A stretch of DNA of 12,935 nucleotides from Elusimicrobiota bacterium (lineage in GTDB: Bacteria; CG03; SLGR01): contig JAAZFS010000076.1 in NCBI GenBank assembly GCA_012511615.1, forward strand, positions 1-12,935. The letters are read 5' to 3'. Made by a program: the position numbers and the translations under genes. Shown here in pieces: positions 1 through 6,961 of the stretch. The notes under the pieces were generated by a model. The model had not been told where the DNA came from and ran no database searches. It worked only from the letters and a program-made list of their open reading frames with translations. Positions within the stretch are counted from its first letter, which is position 1. Every line of letters begins with the position of its first letter.

Positions 1-288
1 AAATACAGCTCTGTAGAACCGACTCATAAACCTCCTGAAGGTTTAAGTAATTCTATTCTCAAGAGATTAGAGGAAGATTCGGTAAAGGCTTTTGAAATTT
101 CCGAGTGCAGTGGGGCAGCCAGAGTAGATTTCAGGCTTGATGGTAATCGGCTTAGTATATTGGAAATAAACACTATTCCCGGGATGACCTCTACCAGTCT
201 TCTTCCTGATGCGGCAGCTTTGGCGGGTATTTCTTTCAATGACTTAGTGTTAAAGATAATAGAAAGTGGTCTTAAGAAAAATAAGTAA
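1..288 (+). CDS. ddl: D-alanine--D-alanine ligase, C-terminal fragment (5' end outside window)
   Basis: This is the last 95 codons of an ATP-grasp ligase that joins two D-alanines in the cytoplasm to make the dipeptide used for the peptidoglycan stem. The frame is open from base 1 and stops with TAA at 286-288. The translated segment carries the ATP-grasp metal and substrate region typical of Ddl: an ARVDF strand followed by LEINTIPGMT and then SLLPDAAALAGISF. The Asp, Glu and Asn of these motifs are the usual magnesium ligands. The first two thirds of the protein (N-terminal domain and most of the ATP-binding lid) lie upstream. It overlaps the ftsQ start by 23 bases, the classical ddl-ftsQ order of the dcw cluster. 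The family call is very secure; only the isoform (DdlA or DdlB) is undetermined. Confidence 0.95.
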   Translation, partial: KYSSVEPTHKPPEGLSNSILKRLEEDSVKAFEISECSGAARVDFRLDGNRLSILEINTIPGMTSTSLLPDAAALAGISFNDLVLKIIESGLKKNK

Positions 289-1075
289 AAGTCCTGCTGC
301 TCAAAGACCTCCAAAAATCAGAAGGAAAGGTCTGGCTCGAGGTTCAAATTTAAAAAGAAAATTCAAGCCGGGTCGCTGGGTTCTGATTATCCTAATTCTT
401 CTTTTTGGTGGAAAATATCTATGGAAGACAATTTCTACTGGAGAAACATTTAATCTAAATCCCGAGAATATTACGCTTGAGGGAAATTATGCTGTCAGTA
501 ATAATGAGGTTGTGTCTTTATTAGATGATATATATGGAGAAAATATTCTAAGAATAGAACTAAAAAAAATATCAGAGAAAATTTTAGGGATTTCCAGAGT
601 TATGGATGTAAAAGTTCGTAGGAAATATCCGGATGGCCTAAGTATAAAAATAATTGAGCGGATGCCTTGTGGATACGCGATGCTATCAGGTATAAGAAAT
701 ACAGTTAATGCGTGTGGAGAGGTCTATCCTGGTACAGAGGGACCTTCTATAGAATTTAAAGTCCTTGAGCCTGAGAAAATAGTGAAATTATCGAAAATTT
801 TAAATGATATTAAGAAGGCAATGCCTGATATTTATAGCGAGATAAGTGCGGTTGACATGAACTATAGAAATGAAGTAATTATATATGAGGATGATTATTA
901 TATACGGTTTCCTCCAGCGGTCGAGTTGGATCCTGAAATTCTAAAAAACAATCTTTTTCTAACCAGAAGAATCCATGAAGACAAGCTAAAGGAGGGTGAA
1001 AAATTGAGTTACATAGACCTCCGTTTTATAGAATATTCTGGAAACGGTGTCAGGGGAGCTGCTATAGTAAAATGA
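266..1075 (+). CDS. ftsQ: cell division protein FtsQ/DivIB
   Basis: A 269-residue bitopic inner-membrane protein that in the family scaffolds the FtsQLB divisome subcomplex from the periplasm. Visible layout: a very basic cytoplasmic tail (about residues 1-37, many K/R), one transmembrane helix (about 38-49, WVLIILILLF), a POTRA domain (about 66-133, beginning ENITLEGNYAVSNNEVV and ending IKIIERMPCGYAML), then the FtsQ/DivIB beta domain to the C-terminus. The GTG at 266 is the only ATG/GTG/TTG in this frame before the membrane helix, so the start is forced. It lies inside the ddl end and has no strong Shine-Dalgarno, suggesting translational coupling. The stop overlaps the ftsA start as ATGA (1072-1075). 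Sequence is divergent, as is normal for FtsQ; POTRA plus position make the call firm. Confidence 0.93.
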   Translation: MVLRKISKSPAAQRPPKIRRKGLARGSNLKRKFKPGRWVLIILILLFGGKYLWKTISTGETFNLNPENITLEGNYAVSNNEVVSLLDDIYGENILRIELKKISEKILGISRVMDVKVRRKYPDGLSIKIIERMPCGYAMLSGIRNTVNACGEVYPGTEGPSIEFKVLEPEKIVKLSKILNDIKKAMPDIYSEISAVDMNYRNEVIIYEDDYYIRFPPAVELDPEILKNNLFLTRRIHEDKLKEGEKLSYIDLRFIEYSGNGVRGAAIVK

Positions 1076-2304
1076 AAGATAAATATTTTTGCGGTCTTGA
1101 TGTTGGTACAAGCAAGGTATGTGCAGTAATAGCTGCCTTTGATCCTGTGGACCGACAGTTGAATATTCTTGGGCTTGGCGAAGCGGTATGCAAGGGGCTT
1201 CGTAAGGGAGTAGTGGTAAATATTGACGATACCAGACAGGCAGTAGTTGAAGCAATCGAGAAAGCTGAGGCGATTGCCGAGGTAAAAGTTAAAGATGTTA
1301 TCATCAATGTAAACGGCTATCATATTGAAGGACATCTTCAACAGGGAGATACCAGAATACCCCGTTCAGACAGAGAAATAACAGAAGAAGATGTTGAAAG
1401 AGTTATAAATTCCGCCCGGGCAGTTCCTCTCTCAAGTGATAGGCAGATAATTCATTCAATACCCCTTGATTTCAGAGTAGACAACCAAAGCGGTGTTGTA
1501 AATCCTGTGGGCATGGAGGGAAATCATCTTGAGGTAGAGGTTCTCCTTGTTACGGGTGATAGTTCGCTTATAAATAATCTGGATAAATGTATTGCTCGTG
1601 CCGGTTTTGGAATACAGTCAAAAATCGCCACTATCTTAGCTCCTGCTGAAGCGGTCTTAGCTCCTGAGGAAAAAGCACTGGGATGCGCTATTATTGACAT
1701 AGGAGAGGAGACGGTTAATCTTGCGATTTTTATTGAAGGCCAGATAAAATATATAGGTCACAATCCTATAGGTTCAAATTATATTACAACAGATCTTGCC
1801 TACGGTCTTCGGACTTCCTTTGCAGAGGCAAAAAGAATTAAGGAAGATTATGGCCAAGCAGATAAAAAATCTGCGCTGGATGGGGAAATTGAGTATTTGG
1901 GAGTTGATGGGCAGACTAAATATTCAGCTAATAGTGAGAAGATTTATAAAATTATAAAACCCCGAGTCAATGAAATTGTTGACTTTATTGTGGGTGAGAT
2001 TGTAAAGAGCGGTTATAAACAGTTGATTCCTGGAGGTATAATACTCTCCGGAGGCGGATCCCAACTTAAGGGAATTTGCCGCACCATTGAAGAGCGAGCT
2101 GAGGGCATTCAGGTTAGAGTAGGGCGTCCTAGGGATCTAAAAGGAGAATCCGATTTGGTATCTGAACCTAAATATGCAACTGCGGTGGGCATGATAGAGT
2201 ATTTGCTCAGAACAAACGCTTCCTACTCTTTTCAAGATTTGGCTGCTGTCGGTCGCGGAGGCTTTTTCGAGAAACTGAAAAAGTGGATTGATGAGATGTT
2301 TTAG
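1072..2304 (+). CDS. ftsA: cell division protein FtsA (actin-like membrane tether for FtsZ)
   Basis: A 410-residue actin-fold ATPase that in the family polymerises on the inner membrane and anchors FtsZ. Visible elements: phosphate-1 motif GLDVGTSKVCAVI (residues 8-20), the FtsA-specific 1C subdomain (about 85-165), phosphate-2 region at 209-214, adenosine motif GGIILSGGGSQLKG (321-334), and a C-terminal amphipathic helix after a short linker (FFEKLKKWIDEMF, 398-410), the membrane-targeting sequence. The phosphate-2 loop reads DIGEET, whereas most FtsA proteins have DIGGGT or DIGAGT; this is the one clear oddity. The start is ATG 1072, overlapping ftsQ by four bases, with a GGGGAG about 14 bases upstream. 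The gene ends 18 bases before ftsZ, the standard partner. Confidence 0.96.
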   Translation: MKDKYFCGLDVGTSKVCAVIAAFDPVDRQLNILGLGEAVCKGLRKGVVVNIDDTRQAVVEAIEKAEAIAEVKVKDVIINVNGYHIEGHLQQGDTRIPRSDREITEEDVERVINSARAVPLSSDRQIIHSIPLDFRVDNQSGVVNPVGMEGNHLEVEVLLVTGDSSLINNLDKCIARAGFGIQSKIATILAPAEAVLAPEEKALGCAIIDIGEETVNLAIFIEGQIKYIGHNPIGSNYITTDLAYGLRTSFAEAKRIKEDYGQADKKSALDGEIEYLGVDGQTKYSANSEKIYKIIKPRVNEIVDFIVGEIVKSGYKQLIPGGIILSGGGSQLKGICRTIEERAEGIQVRVGRPRDLKGESDLVSEPKYATAVGMIEYLLRTNASYSFQDLAAVGRGGFFEKLKKWIDEMF

Positions 2305-2312
2305 GGAGGGAG
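2304..2312 (+). promoter_or_regulatory. Shine-Dalgarno region of ftsZ
   Basis: GGGAGGGAG lies in the 18-base ftsA-ftsZ gap, beginning on the last base of the ftsA stop codon. From its GGAG core the spacing to the ATG at 2323 is about 10 bases. It is one of the strongest ribosome-binding sites in the window, fitting the need for more FtsZ than FtsA. Confidence 0.7.
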
Positions 2313-2322
2313 AACCAAAACA

Positions 2323-3390
2323 ATGGTTATTTCTATAGAACAAGAGACAAAAGGTAACGCTAATATATGCGTAATAGGCGCCGGTGGAGGTGGGGGAAAC
2401 GCTGTAAATCGGATGATAGAGGCCGGCATCAAGGGCGTCGATTTTATTGCAGCTAATACTGATGCTCAGGCTCTGCAGGATTCTACTGCGGGTATTCGGA
2501 TTCACCTGGGTGAAAATTTTACAAGAGGTCTCGGCGCTGGAGGAAATCCCGCTGTCGGAGAAAAAGCTGCAGAAGAAGATAAGGAAACCATAAAGGACGC
2601 CCTGAAAGGTGCGGATATGGTTTTTGTTACTGCCGGATTCGGAGGTGGAACCGGGACCGGTGGTGCACCAGTGATTGCTAGAATAGCCAAAGACATGGGA
2701 GCTCTTACTGTTGGTGTAGTAACCAAGCCCTTTATGTTTGAGGGAAAACAGCGTTATCAAAAGGCAATAGATGGATTGGAAAGACTATCTAAGAATGTCG
2801 ATACACTCTTGGTTATTCCCAATCAGAAACTTTTTTCAGTAATTGAAGATGATACGCCTGCTCTTGAGGCATTCCAGGTCGCAGACGATGTGCTCAGGCA
2901 GGCTGTTCAGAGTATCTCGGACATTATTACATCCAGAGGACTGATTAATGTTGACTTTGCCGATGTGAAGAGTGTAATGCAGAATGCTGGTGAGGCAATA
3001 ATGGGGCTGGGGGTTGGTCGTGGTGATACTAGGGCGGTAGATGCTGCCAAGGCAGCTATAAACTCACCTCTACTAGAGGACGTGTCAATAGAAGGGTCCC
3101 TGGGGTTATTGGTAAATGTTACTGGAAATAAGCACATGACCCTGTTTGAGATAAATGCCGCTATGGAGCTTATTCATAGTTCTGTCTCTGAAGAAGCGGA
3201 TGTGTTTTTCGGAAACACAATTGATAATAGTCTGGATGAGGAAATGAAAATTACAGTCATTGCCACTGGATGTACTAAGAAAAATTACTCTCCCAAGTTT
3301 TCCGAGAGAAAATATAGGGATGATAATACTCAACCTTTAAAAGATAGTATAAGAATTCCTACCTTCATGAGAAACAGAGAAGAAAAATAG
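2323..3390 (+). CDS. ftsZ: cell division protein FtsZ (tubulin-like GTPase)
   Basis: A 355-residue cytoplasmic tubulin homologue that polymerises into the Z-ring. Visible elements: nucleotide-binding GAGGGGGNAVNRMI (19-32), tubulin signature GGGTGTGG (107-114), and the T7 synergy loop NVDFADVKSVM (from 209) with the NxDxxD acidic residues N209, D211 and D214 needed for GTP hydrolysis in the adjacent subunit. The globular core ends near 316 (ITVIATGC). A linker of only about 25 residues follows, then a C-terminal peptide IRIPTFMRN (343-351), the usual docking site for FtsA and other regulators. All catalytic motifs are intact. The start ATG 2323 follows a strong Shine-Dalgarno. The stop TAG shares one base with the pilT GTG start (TAGTG), so the two are likely co-translated. 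Confidence 0.98.
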   Translation: MVISIEQETKGNANICVIGAGGGGGNAVNRMIEAGIKGVDFIAANTDAQALQDSTAGIRIHLGENFTRGLGAGGNPAVGEKAAEEDKETIKDALKGADMVFVTAGFGGGTGTGGAPVIARIAKDMGALTVGVVTKPFMFEGKQRYQKAIDGLERLSKNVDTLLVIPNQKLFSVIEDDTPALEAFQVADDVLRQAVQSISDIITSRGLINVDFADVKSVMQNAGEAIMGLGVGRGDTRAVDAAKAAINSPLLEDVSIEGSLGLLVNVTGNKHMTLFEINAAMELIHSSVSEEADVFFGNTIDNSLDEEMKITVIATGCTKKNYSPKFSERKYRDDNTQPLKDSIRIPTFMRNREEK

Positions 3391-4487
3391 TGAATCCGGC
3401 CCTGAAAATAAGGGATTATCTTAGAACAATGGTTGAGGTTTCCGCCTCAGACCTTCATCTTAGGGCCGGTAGCCGACCAGTTTTTAGGGTTAACGGAAAG
3501 CTAATGCGGATTCAGAACTCTCCAGAGTTAAACGCGGAGGCAACCGCCGCAATTGCAAATGAACTTCTTGATGAAAGACAAAAAAAAGAGTATGCCCAAC
3601 GGAAAGAGGTTGACCTTTCATTCAGTCTAGAAGGGCTGGCCCGCTACAGAGTAAATATATTTCAGCAGAAGGGTGCAGCTAATATAGTCCTTAGAATGGT
3701 TCCCGATAGTATCAAAAATTTTGAGGATTTGAACCTTCCTCCCGTTATGGAGAAAATAGCTGCTTCGAATCGGGGTCTGGTTCTTGTTACAGGCACTACT
3801 GGTTCCGGAAAGACAACTACTTTAGCTGCTATTATTGATTACATAAACAAGAATTTCGCCAAGCATATCATTACTATTGAAGATCCTATAGAATTTATTC
3901 ATGAGGATATTAAGAGTATTATTTCGCAGAGGGAGTTAGGAGTTGATACACTTACTTATACTGAAGCGCTTAAACATATTGTGAGGCAAGATCCCGATGT
4001 TATTCTCTTGGGTGAAATTCGAGACAAGGAGACGGCCTCAGCGGCTCTTACAGCCGCTCAGACTGGGCATCTTGTTCTTGCCACCACTCATACCATAAAT
4101 GCGTCTCAGACGATCTCGAGAATGATAGATATGTTTCCTCCGCATGACCAGAACCAAATAAGACTTCTCCTATCCGATACTCTGAGGGCTGTGGTAAGTC
4201 AGAGATTGCTAGAACAGAAATCTGCTTCTGGTATGATACCTGCAGTTGAGATACTTATTGCGACTTCTCTGATAAGAAGCATGATTGAGGAAGGAAATCT
4301 CACAGGGATAGCAGAGCATATAGAAAAGGGGGGATACTATGGGATGCAGAGTTTTAATCAAGCGCTTGAAAAACTCTACAATCTAGGGAAAATATCTCTT
4401 GAAGATGCACAAAAAGCCGCCACAAATCCTGAGGACCTTATGCTAAGAATAAGAGGAATAAAATCAGAGACGTCCTTTCAGGGATAG
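3390..4487 (+). CDS. pilT: type IV pilus retraction ATPase PilT (twitching motility)
   Basis: A 365-residue secretion-superfamily ATPase of the PilT/PilU type, a cytoplasmic hexamer that depolymerises type IV pili. Visible elements: an N-terminal PAS-like domain (1-about 115, with SASDLHLRAGSRPVFRVNGK), Walker A GTTGSGKT (135-142), Asp box TIEDPIEF (162-169), Walker B DPDVILLGEIRD (201-212, E209), His box GHLVLATTHT (226-235) and a C-terminal domain (about 270-360). Length and the absence of the large N-terminal domain of PilB favour PilT over the extension ATPase. The C-terminal AIRNLIRE-type motif is altered to LIRSMIEE (294-301). The start GTG 3390 overlaps the ftsZ stop by one base. Its place between ftsZ and pgeF is not the usual pilus-cluster context. 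PilT is more likely than PilU, but I cannot exclude a paralogue. Confidence 0.92.
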   Translation: MNPALKIRDYLRTMVEVSASDLHLRAGSRPVFRVNGKLMRIQNSPELNAEATAAIANELLDERQKKEYAQRKEVDLSFSLEGLARYRVNIFQQKGAANIVLRMVPDSIKNFEDLNLPPVMEKIAASNRGLVLVTGTTGSGKTTTLAAIIDYINKNFAKHIITIEDPIEFIHEDIKSIISQRELGVDTLTYTEALKHIVRQDPDVILLGEIRDKETASAALTAAQTGHLVLATTHTINASQTISRMIDMFPPHDQNQIRLLLSDTLRAVVSQRLLEQKSASGMIPAVEILIATSLIRSMIEEGNLTGIAEHIEKGGYYGMQSFNQALEKLYNLGKISLEDAQKAATNPEDLMLRIRGIKSETSFQG

Positions 4488-4513
4488 AGTTCTTTTCTTC
4501 TCCTTCGGCTTCC

Positions 4514-5125
4514 TTGCGTTTGGGTATAACTACCGTCGATAGCGGAGACTTTAAGGACCCCAAAATAGCCCGCCGCCTGCTTTCTAGTTTATCAGCTATA
4601 CCAGAAGACAAAATATTTTTAATGAATCAGGTTCATTCTGATAAAGTGGCCATAGCTGAAGAGGGCACCAGCTTACCCAAGGCGGATGCTCTTGTGATTG
4701 GTAATCTTAAGCCACCTTATGCTTGTGTTGTAAGAGTTGCGGACTGTATGCCTCTTTTTATTATTTCTGATGGGGTTCTTGTGGGTTGTGTACACGCAGG
4801 CTGGCGTCCTTTAGCTGGAGGTATAATTCAAAACACTGTAAAGCTAACAGGAAGTAGTATTCACATATATGCTGGTCCTCATATATGTTATAAATGTTTT
4901 GAGGTAGGCGAGGAAGTTCAAGAATTTTTTCCGCCAGCCTCCCGTATAGGCAATAGAATCTCTCTATTTAATGCCCTTGAAAAAATTTCGGAATCTGTCG
5001 GAATCAAAGCTTCAGATGTCCTTCTTCTTAAAGCCAAGGGGTACTGCAGTATTGAAAATCCAGCATATTTTTCACATCGCGGTGGCGATAATAAGAGGAT
5101 GGCCGCGTTTGCATTTCAGTACTAA
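4514..5125 (+). CDS. pgeF: peptidoglycan editing factor PgeF / YfiH-family (laccase-domain) protein
   Basis: A cytoplasmic member of the YfiH/YlmD/PgeF family (Pfam Cu-oxidase_4). E. coli PgeF limits misincorporation of L-Ser for L-Ala in peptidoglycan precursors; other members show purine nucleoside phosphorylase or deaminase activity. The metal triad is visible: H41 in NQVHSDKV, C78 in RVADCMPL, H94 in GCVHAGWR, followed by GPHICYKCFEVGEEV and a C-terminal FSHRGGDNKRMAAF. At 203 residues from TTG 4514 it is shorter than the usual 230-260. The TTG has only pyrimidine-rich sequence upstream and no Shine-Dalgarno. The same frame stays open back to 4433, inside pilT, and reads like a family N-terminus (IEFFSSP), but holds no ATG, GTG or TTG. 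The true start may therefore be a rare codon such as ATA 4484. Function follows the family; the start is uncertain. Confidence 0.88.
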   Translation: MRLGITTVDSGDFKDPKIARRLLSSLSAIPEDKIFLMNQVHSDKVAIAEEGTSLPKADALVIGNLKPPYACVVRVADCMPLFIISDGVLVGCVHAGWRPLAGGIIQNTVKLTGSSIHIYAGPHICYKCFEVGEEVQEFFPPASRIGNRISLFNALEKISESVGIKASDVLLLKAKGYCSIENPAYFSHRGGDNKRMAAFAFQY

Positions 5126-5143
5126 ATAACTAAAATCACTACA

Positions 5144-5938
5144 ATGAAGAGAAAAAAAATTACAGTAGCCGGATGCGGCAATATGGGGGGGGCGATACTC
5201 TCAATACTGAATAAGAGCGGAAAATATAAAGTTGATGGTCTTGAAAAAAATTCTGATCTTAGAGAAATCTTTTCAGGACAAAAAATTGAGATGAACGAAA
5301 GCTTATCTCAAGTGTCATCTACTGATGTCTTGATTGCGGCGGTTAAGCCGAAAGATATGGCTGGGCTTATTAATGAGATTAACGAATCTGAGTTTCAAAT
5401 GGAACTTCTTGTAAGTGTCGCCGCTGGAATTAAGATTGATTTCATAAAAAGCGAACTTTATGAGAAATTTCCGGTATCTAGAGTAATGCCAAATACACCA
5501 CTTGTTCTTGGAGAAGGCTTATCTTGTATAGCCTTATCCGATATAGACGGAGAATATTTTGAGACCGTGGAGCAGATTTTTTCGCATACTGGTAATACTC
5601 TTCGAGTGGATGAAGAGGATATGGATGCAGTTACTGCGCTTTCTGGATCGGGTCCAGCTTACTTCTTTCTCATTGCTGAAATAATGAAGGAATATGCCAT
5701 AAAAAAAGGATTCAGCCCGTCTGATGCAAGTCTTTTGGCAGCTACAACCGTAAGGGGCGCCGGTGCCATGATGATGGAGGAGGGGGCTGATTTCACCTTG
5801 CTACGACGAGGTGTTACCTCTCCAGATGGGACGACTGAGGCTGCTATTAATTTACTTGAAAAACAAGGTCTTAGAAAAATTTTTTCAGCGGCTTTGGAAG
5901 CGGCAGAAAAACGATCAGCTGAACTTGGAGGAGATTAG
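5144..5938 (+). CDS. proC: pyrroline-5-carboxylate reductase
   Basis: A 264-residue cytoplasmic enzyme catalysing the NAD(P)H-dependent reduction of 1-pyrroline-5-carboxylate to L-proline, the last step of proline synthesis. Visible elements: Rossmann glycine motif AGCGNMGGA (9-17), the SRVMPNTP segment (112-119), the dimerisation-domain motif ALSGSGPAYFF (165-175), and LRRGVTSPDGTTEAA (220-234), the family signature near the substrate pocket. Length matches the family. The start ATG 5144 is 18 bases after pgeF; no convincing Shine-Dalgarno precedes it. A run of eight G (5185-5192) lies inside the Rossmann-motif codons, but the frame is intact. In many bacteria the order is pgeF-yggS-proC; here yggS is absent and proC follows pgeF directly. 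Confidence 0.97.
   Translation: MKRKKITVAGCGNMGGAILSILNKSGKYKVDGLEKNSDLREIFSGQKIEMNESLSQVSSTDVLIAAVKPKDMAGLINEINESEFQMELLVSVAAGIKIDFIKSELYEKFPVSRVMPNTPLVLGEGLSCIALSDIDGEYFETVEQIFSHTGNTLRVDEEDMDAVTALSGSGPAYFFLIAEIMKEYAIKKGFSPSDASLLAATTVRGAGAMMMEEGADFTLLRRGVTSPDGTTEAAINLLEKQGLRKIFSAALEAAEKRSAELGGD
5927..5933 (+). promoter_or_regulatory. Shine-Dalgarno of mtnA
   Basis: GGAGGAG sits inside the last codons of proC, 5 bases before the ATG at 5939, which follows the proC TAG directly. It fixes the mtnA start and is the best match to the anti-Shine-Dalgarno in the window. Confidence 0.8.
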
Positions 5939-6961
5939 ATGAAACCTGAAGATATTATATCCTTTGATGGAGTCGCATTGAAATTACTTGATCAACGCCT
6001 CCTGCCACATAAACGTACTTATATTAGAGTTGATAGCTACTTAGAGGTTTTTGATGCAATCAGGGACATGGCAGTTAGGGGTGCGCCTGCTATAGGTGTC
6101 GCCGCTGCTTATGGTTATCTTTTCGGAGTAGGTCAGGCCCTAAAACAGGATAAATCCGAAAGCGAAAAATTTGTGTCAGAAATGAAGGATCATCTTAACT
6201 CATCCCGTCCGACAGCAGTGAACCTTTTCTGGGCGCTTGAGAGTATGCATAAAAAATATTTAGAAAATAAGGATAGCGAAAAATTGTACTCCTTACTTCT
6301 TGAAGAAGCGGTCAAGATACATAAAGAACAGATTCAATCAGATGAAAGAATGGCCAAATATGGCTCTGAACTTTTGTCAGAAATCGGAGATGGTTTGCGT
6401 ATACTTACCCATTGTAACGCGGGCGCTCTCGCCACAGGTGGTATGGGAACAGCACTTGGCGTAATCAGGCAGGCTTATTCTGATGGCCTGCTCAGTTTGG
6501 CTTATGCTACTGAAACCCGGCCCAGACAGCAGGGTTCCCGCTTAACCTGCTTTGAACTGCAAACATCAGCTATCCCATATAAGCTCATATGTGATACCAT
6601 GCCCGGTTATCTCATGAGTAAGGGGATGATTGATGCAGTTGTTCTTGGAGCTGACAGAATTGCTGAAAATGGAGATACTGCAAATAAAATAGGAACTTAT
6701 CAGCTGGCAGTTCTTGCGGATAGACATAAAATTCCTTTTTATGTGGCTGCTCCGCTTTCAACCTTTGATTTCTCTGCTCGGGATGGCAAGGATATTCCTG
6801 TTGAGGAACGTTCTCCTGAAGAAATACTGAAGATAGGTGACGAGAATATCGCACCTAAAAACACCAAAGTTTTTAATCCGGCTTTTGACATTACCCCTGT
6901 GGAATTGATAGGGGCATTTATAACTGAGAAAGGAATTGTGAAAAAACCAAATGAATTATAA
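5939..6961 (+). CDS. mtnA: S-methyl-5-thioribose-1-phosphate isomerase
   Basis: A 340-residue cytoplasmic isomerase of the eIF2B-like fold that converts methylthioribose-1-phosphate to methylthioribulose-1-phosphate in methionine salvage. The catalytic pair is visible: C159 in LTHCNAGALATGGMGTALG and D239 in VLGADRIAENGDTANKIGT. RGAPAIG (47-53), TETRPRQQGSRLT (191-203) and the C-terminal NPAFDITP (313-320) are also present, all diagnostic of MtnA rather than of eIF2B subunits or ribose-1,5-bisphosphate isomerase. The start is fixed by a strong Shine-Dalgarno and abuts the proC stop. The 3' end overlaps ileS by 11 bases. No other methionine-salvage gene lies in the window, so the rest of the pathway must be encoded elsewhere, or the enzyme serves the related 5'-deoxyadenosine salvage route; both are inferences. 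Confidence 0.96.
   Translation: MKPEDIISFDGVALKLLDQRLLPHKRTYIRVDSYLEVFDAIRDMAVRGAPAIGVAAAYGYLFGVGQALKQDKSESEKFVSEMKDHLNSSRPTAVNLFWALESMHKKYLENKDSEKLYSLLLEEAVKIHKEQIQSDERMAKYGSELLSEIGDGLRILTHCNAGALATGGMGTALGVIRQAYSDGLLSLAYATETRPRQQGSRLTCFELQTSAIPYKLICDTMPGYLMSKGMIDAVVLGADRIAENGDTANKIGTYQLAVLADRHKIPFYVAAPLSTFDFSARDGKDIPVEERSPEEILKIGDENIAPKNTKVFNPAFDITPVELIGAFITEKGIVKKPNEL

Noticed and set aside
1694..1699. A perfect TTGACA inside ftsA as a promoter -35 for ftsZ
   Set aside because: No acceptable -10 lies 16-18 bases downstream; it encodes part of the conserved FtsA phosphate-2 region.
2137..2760. A 207-codon open frame on the minus strand
   Set aside because: It lies wholly antisense to ftsA and ftsZ, shows no recognisable domain and spans a functional junction; it is a shadow of the forward genes.
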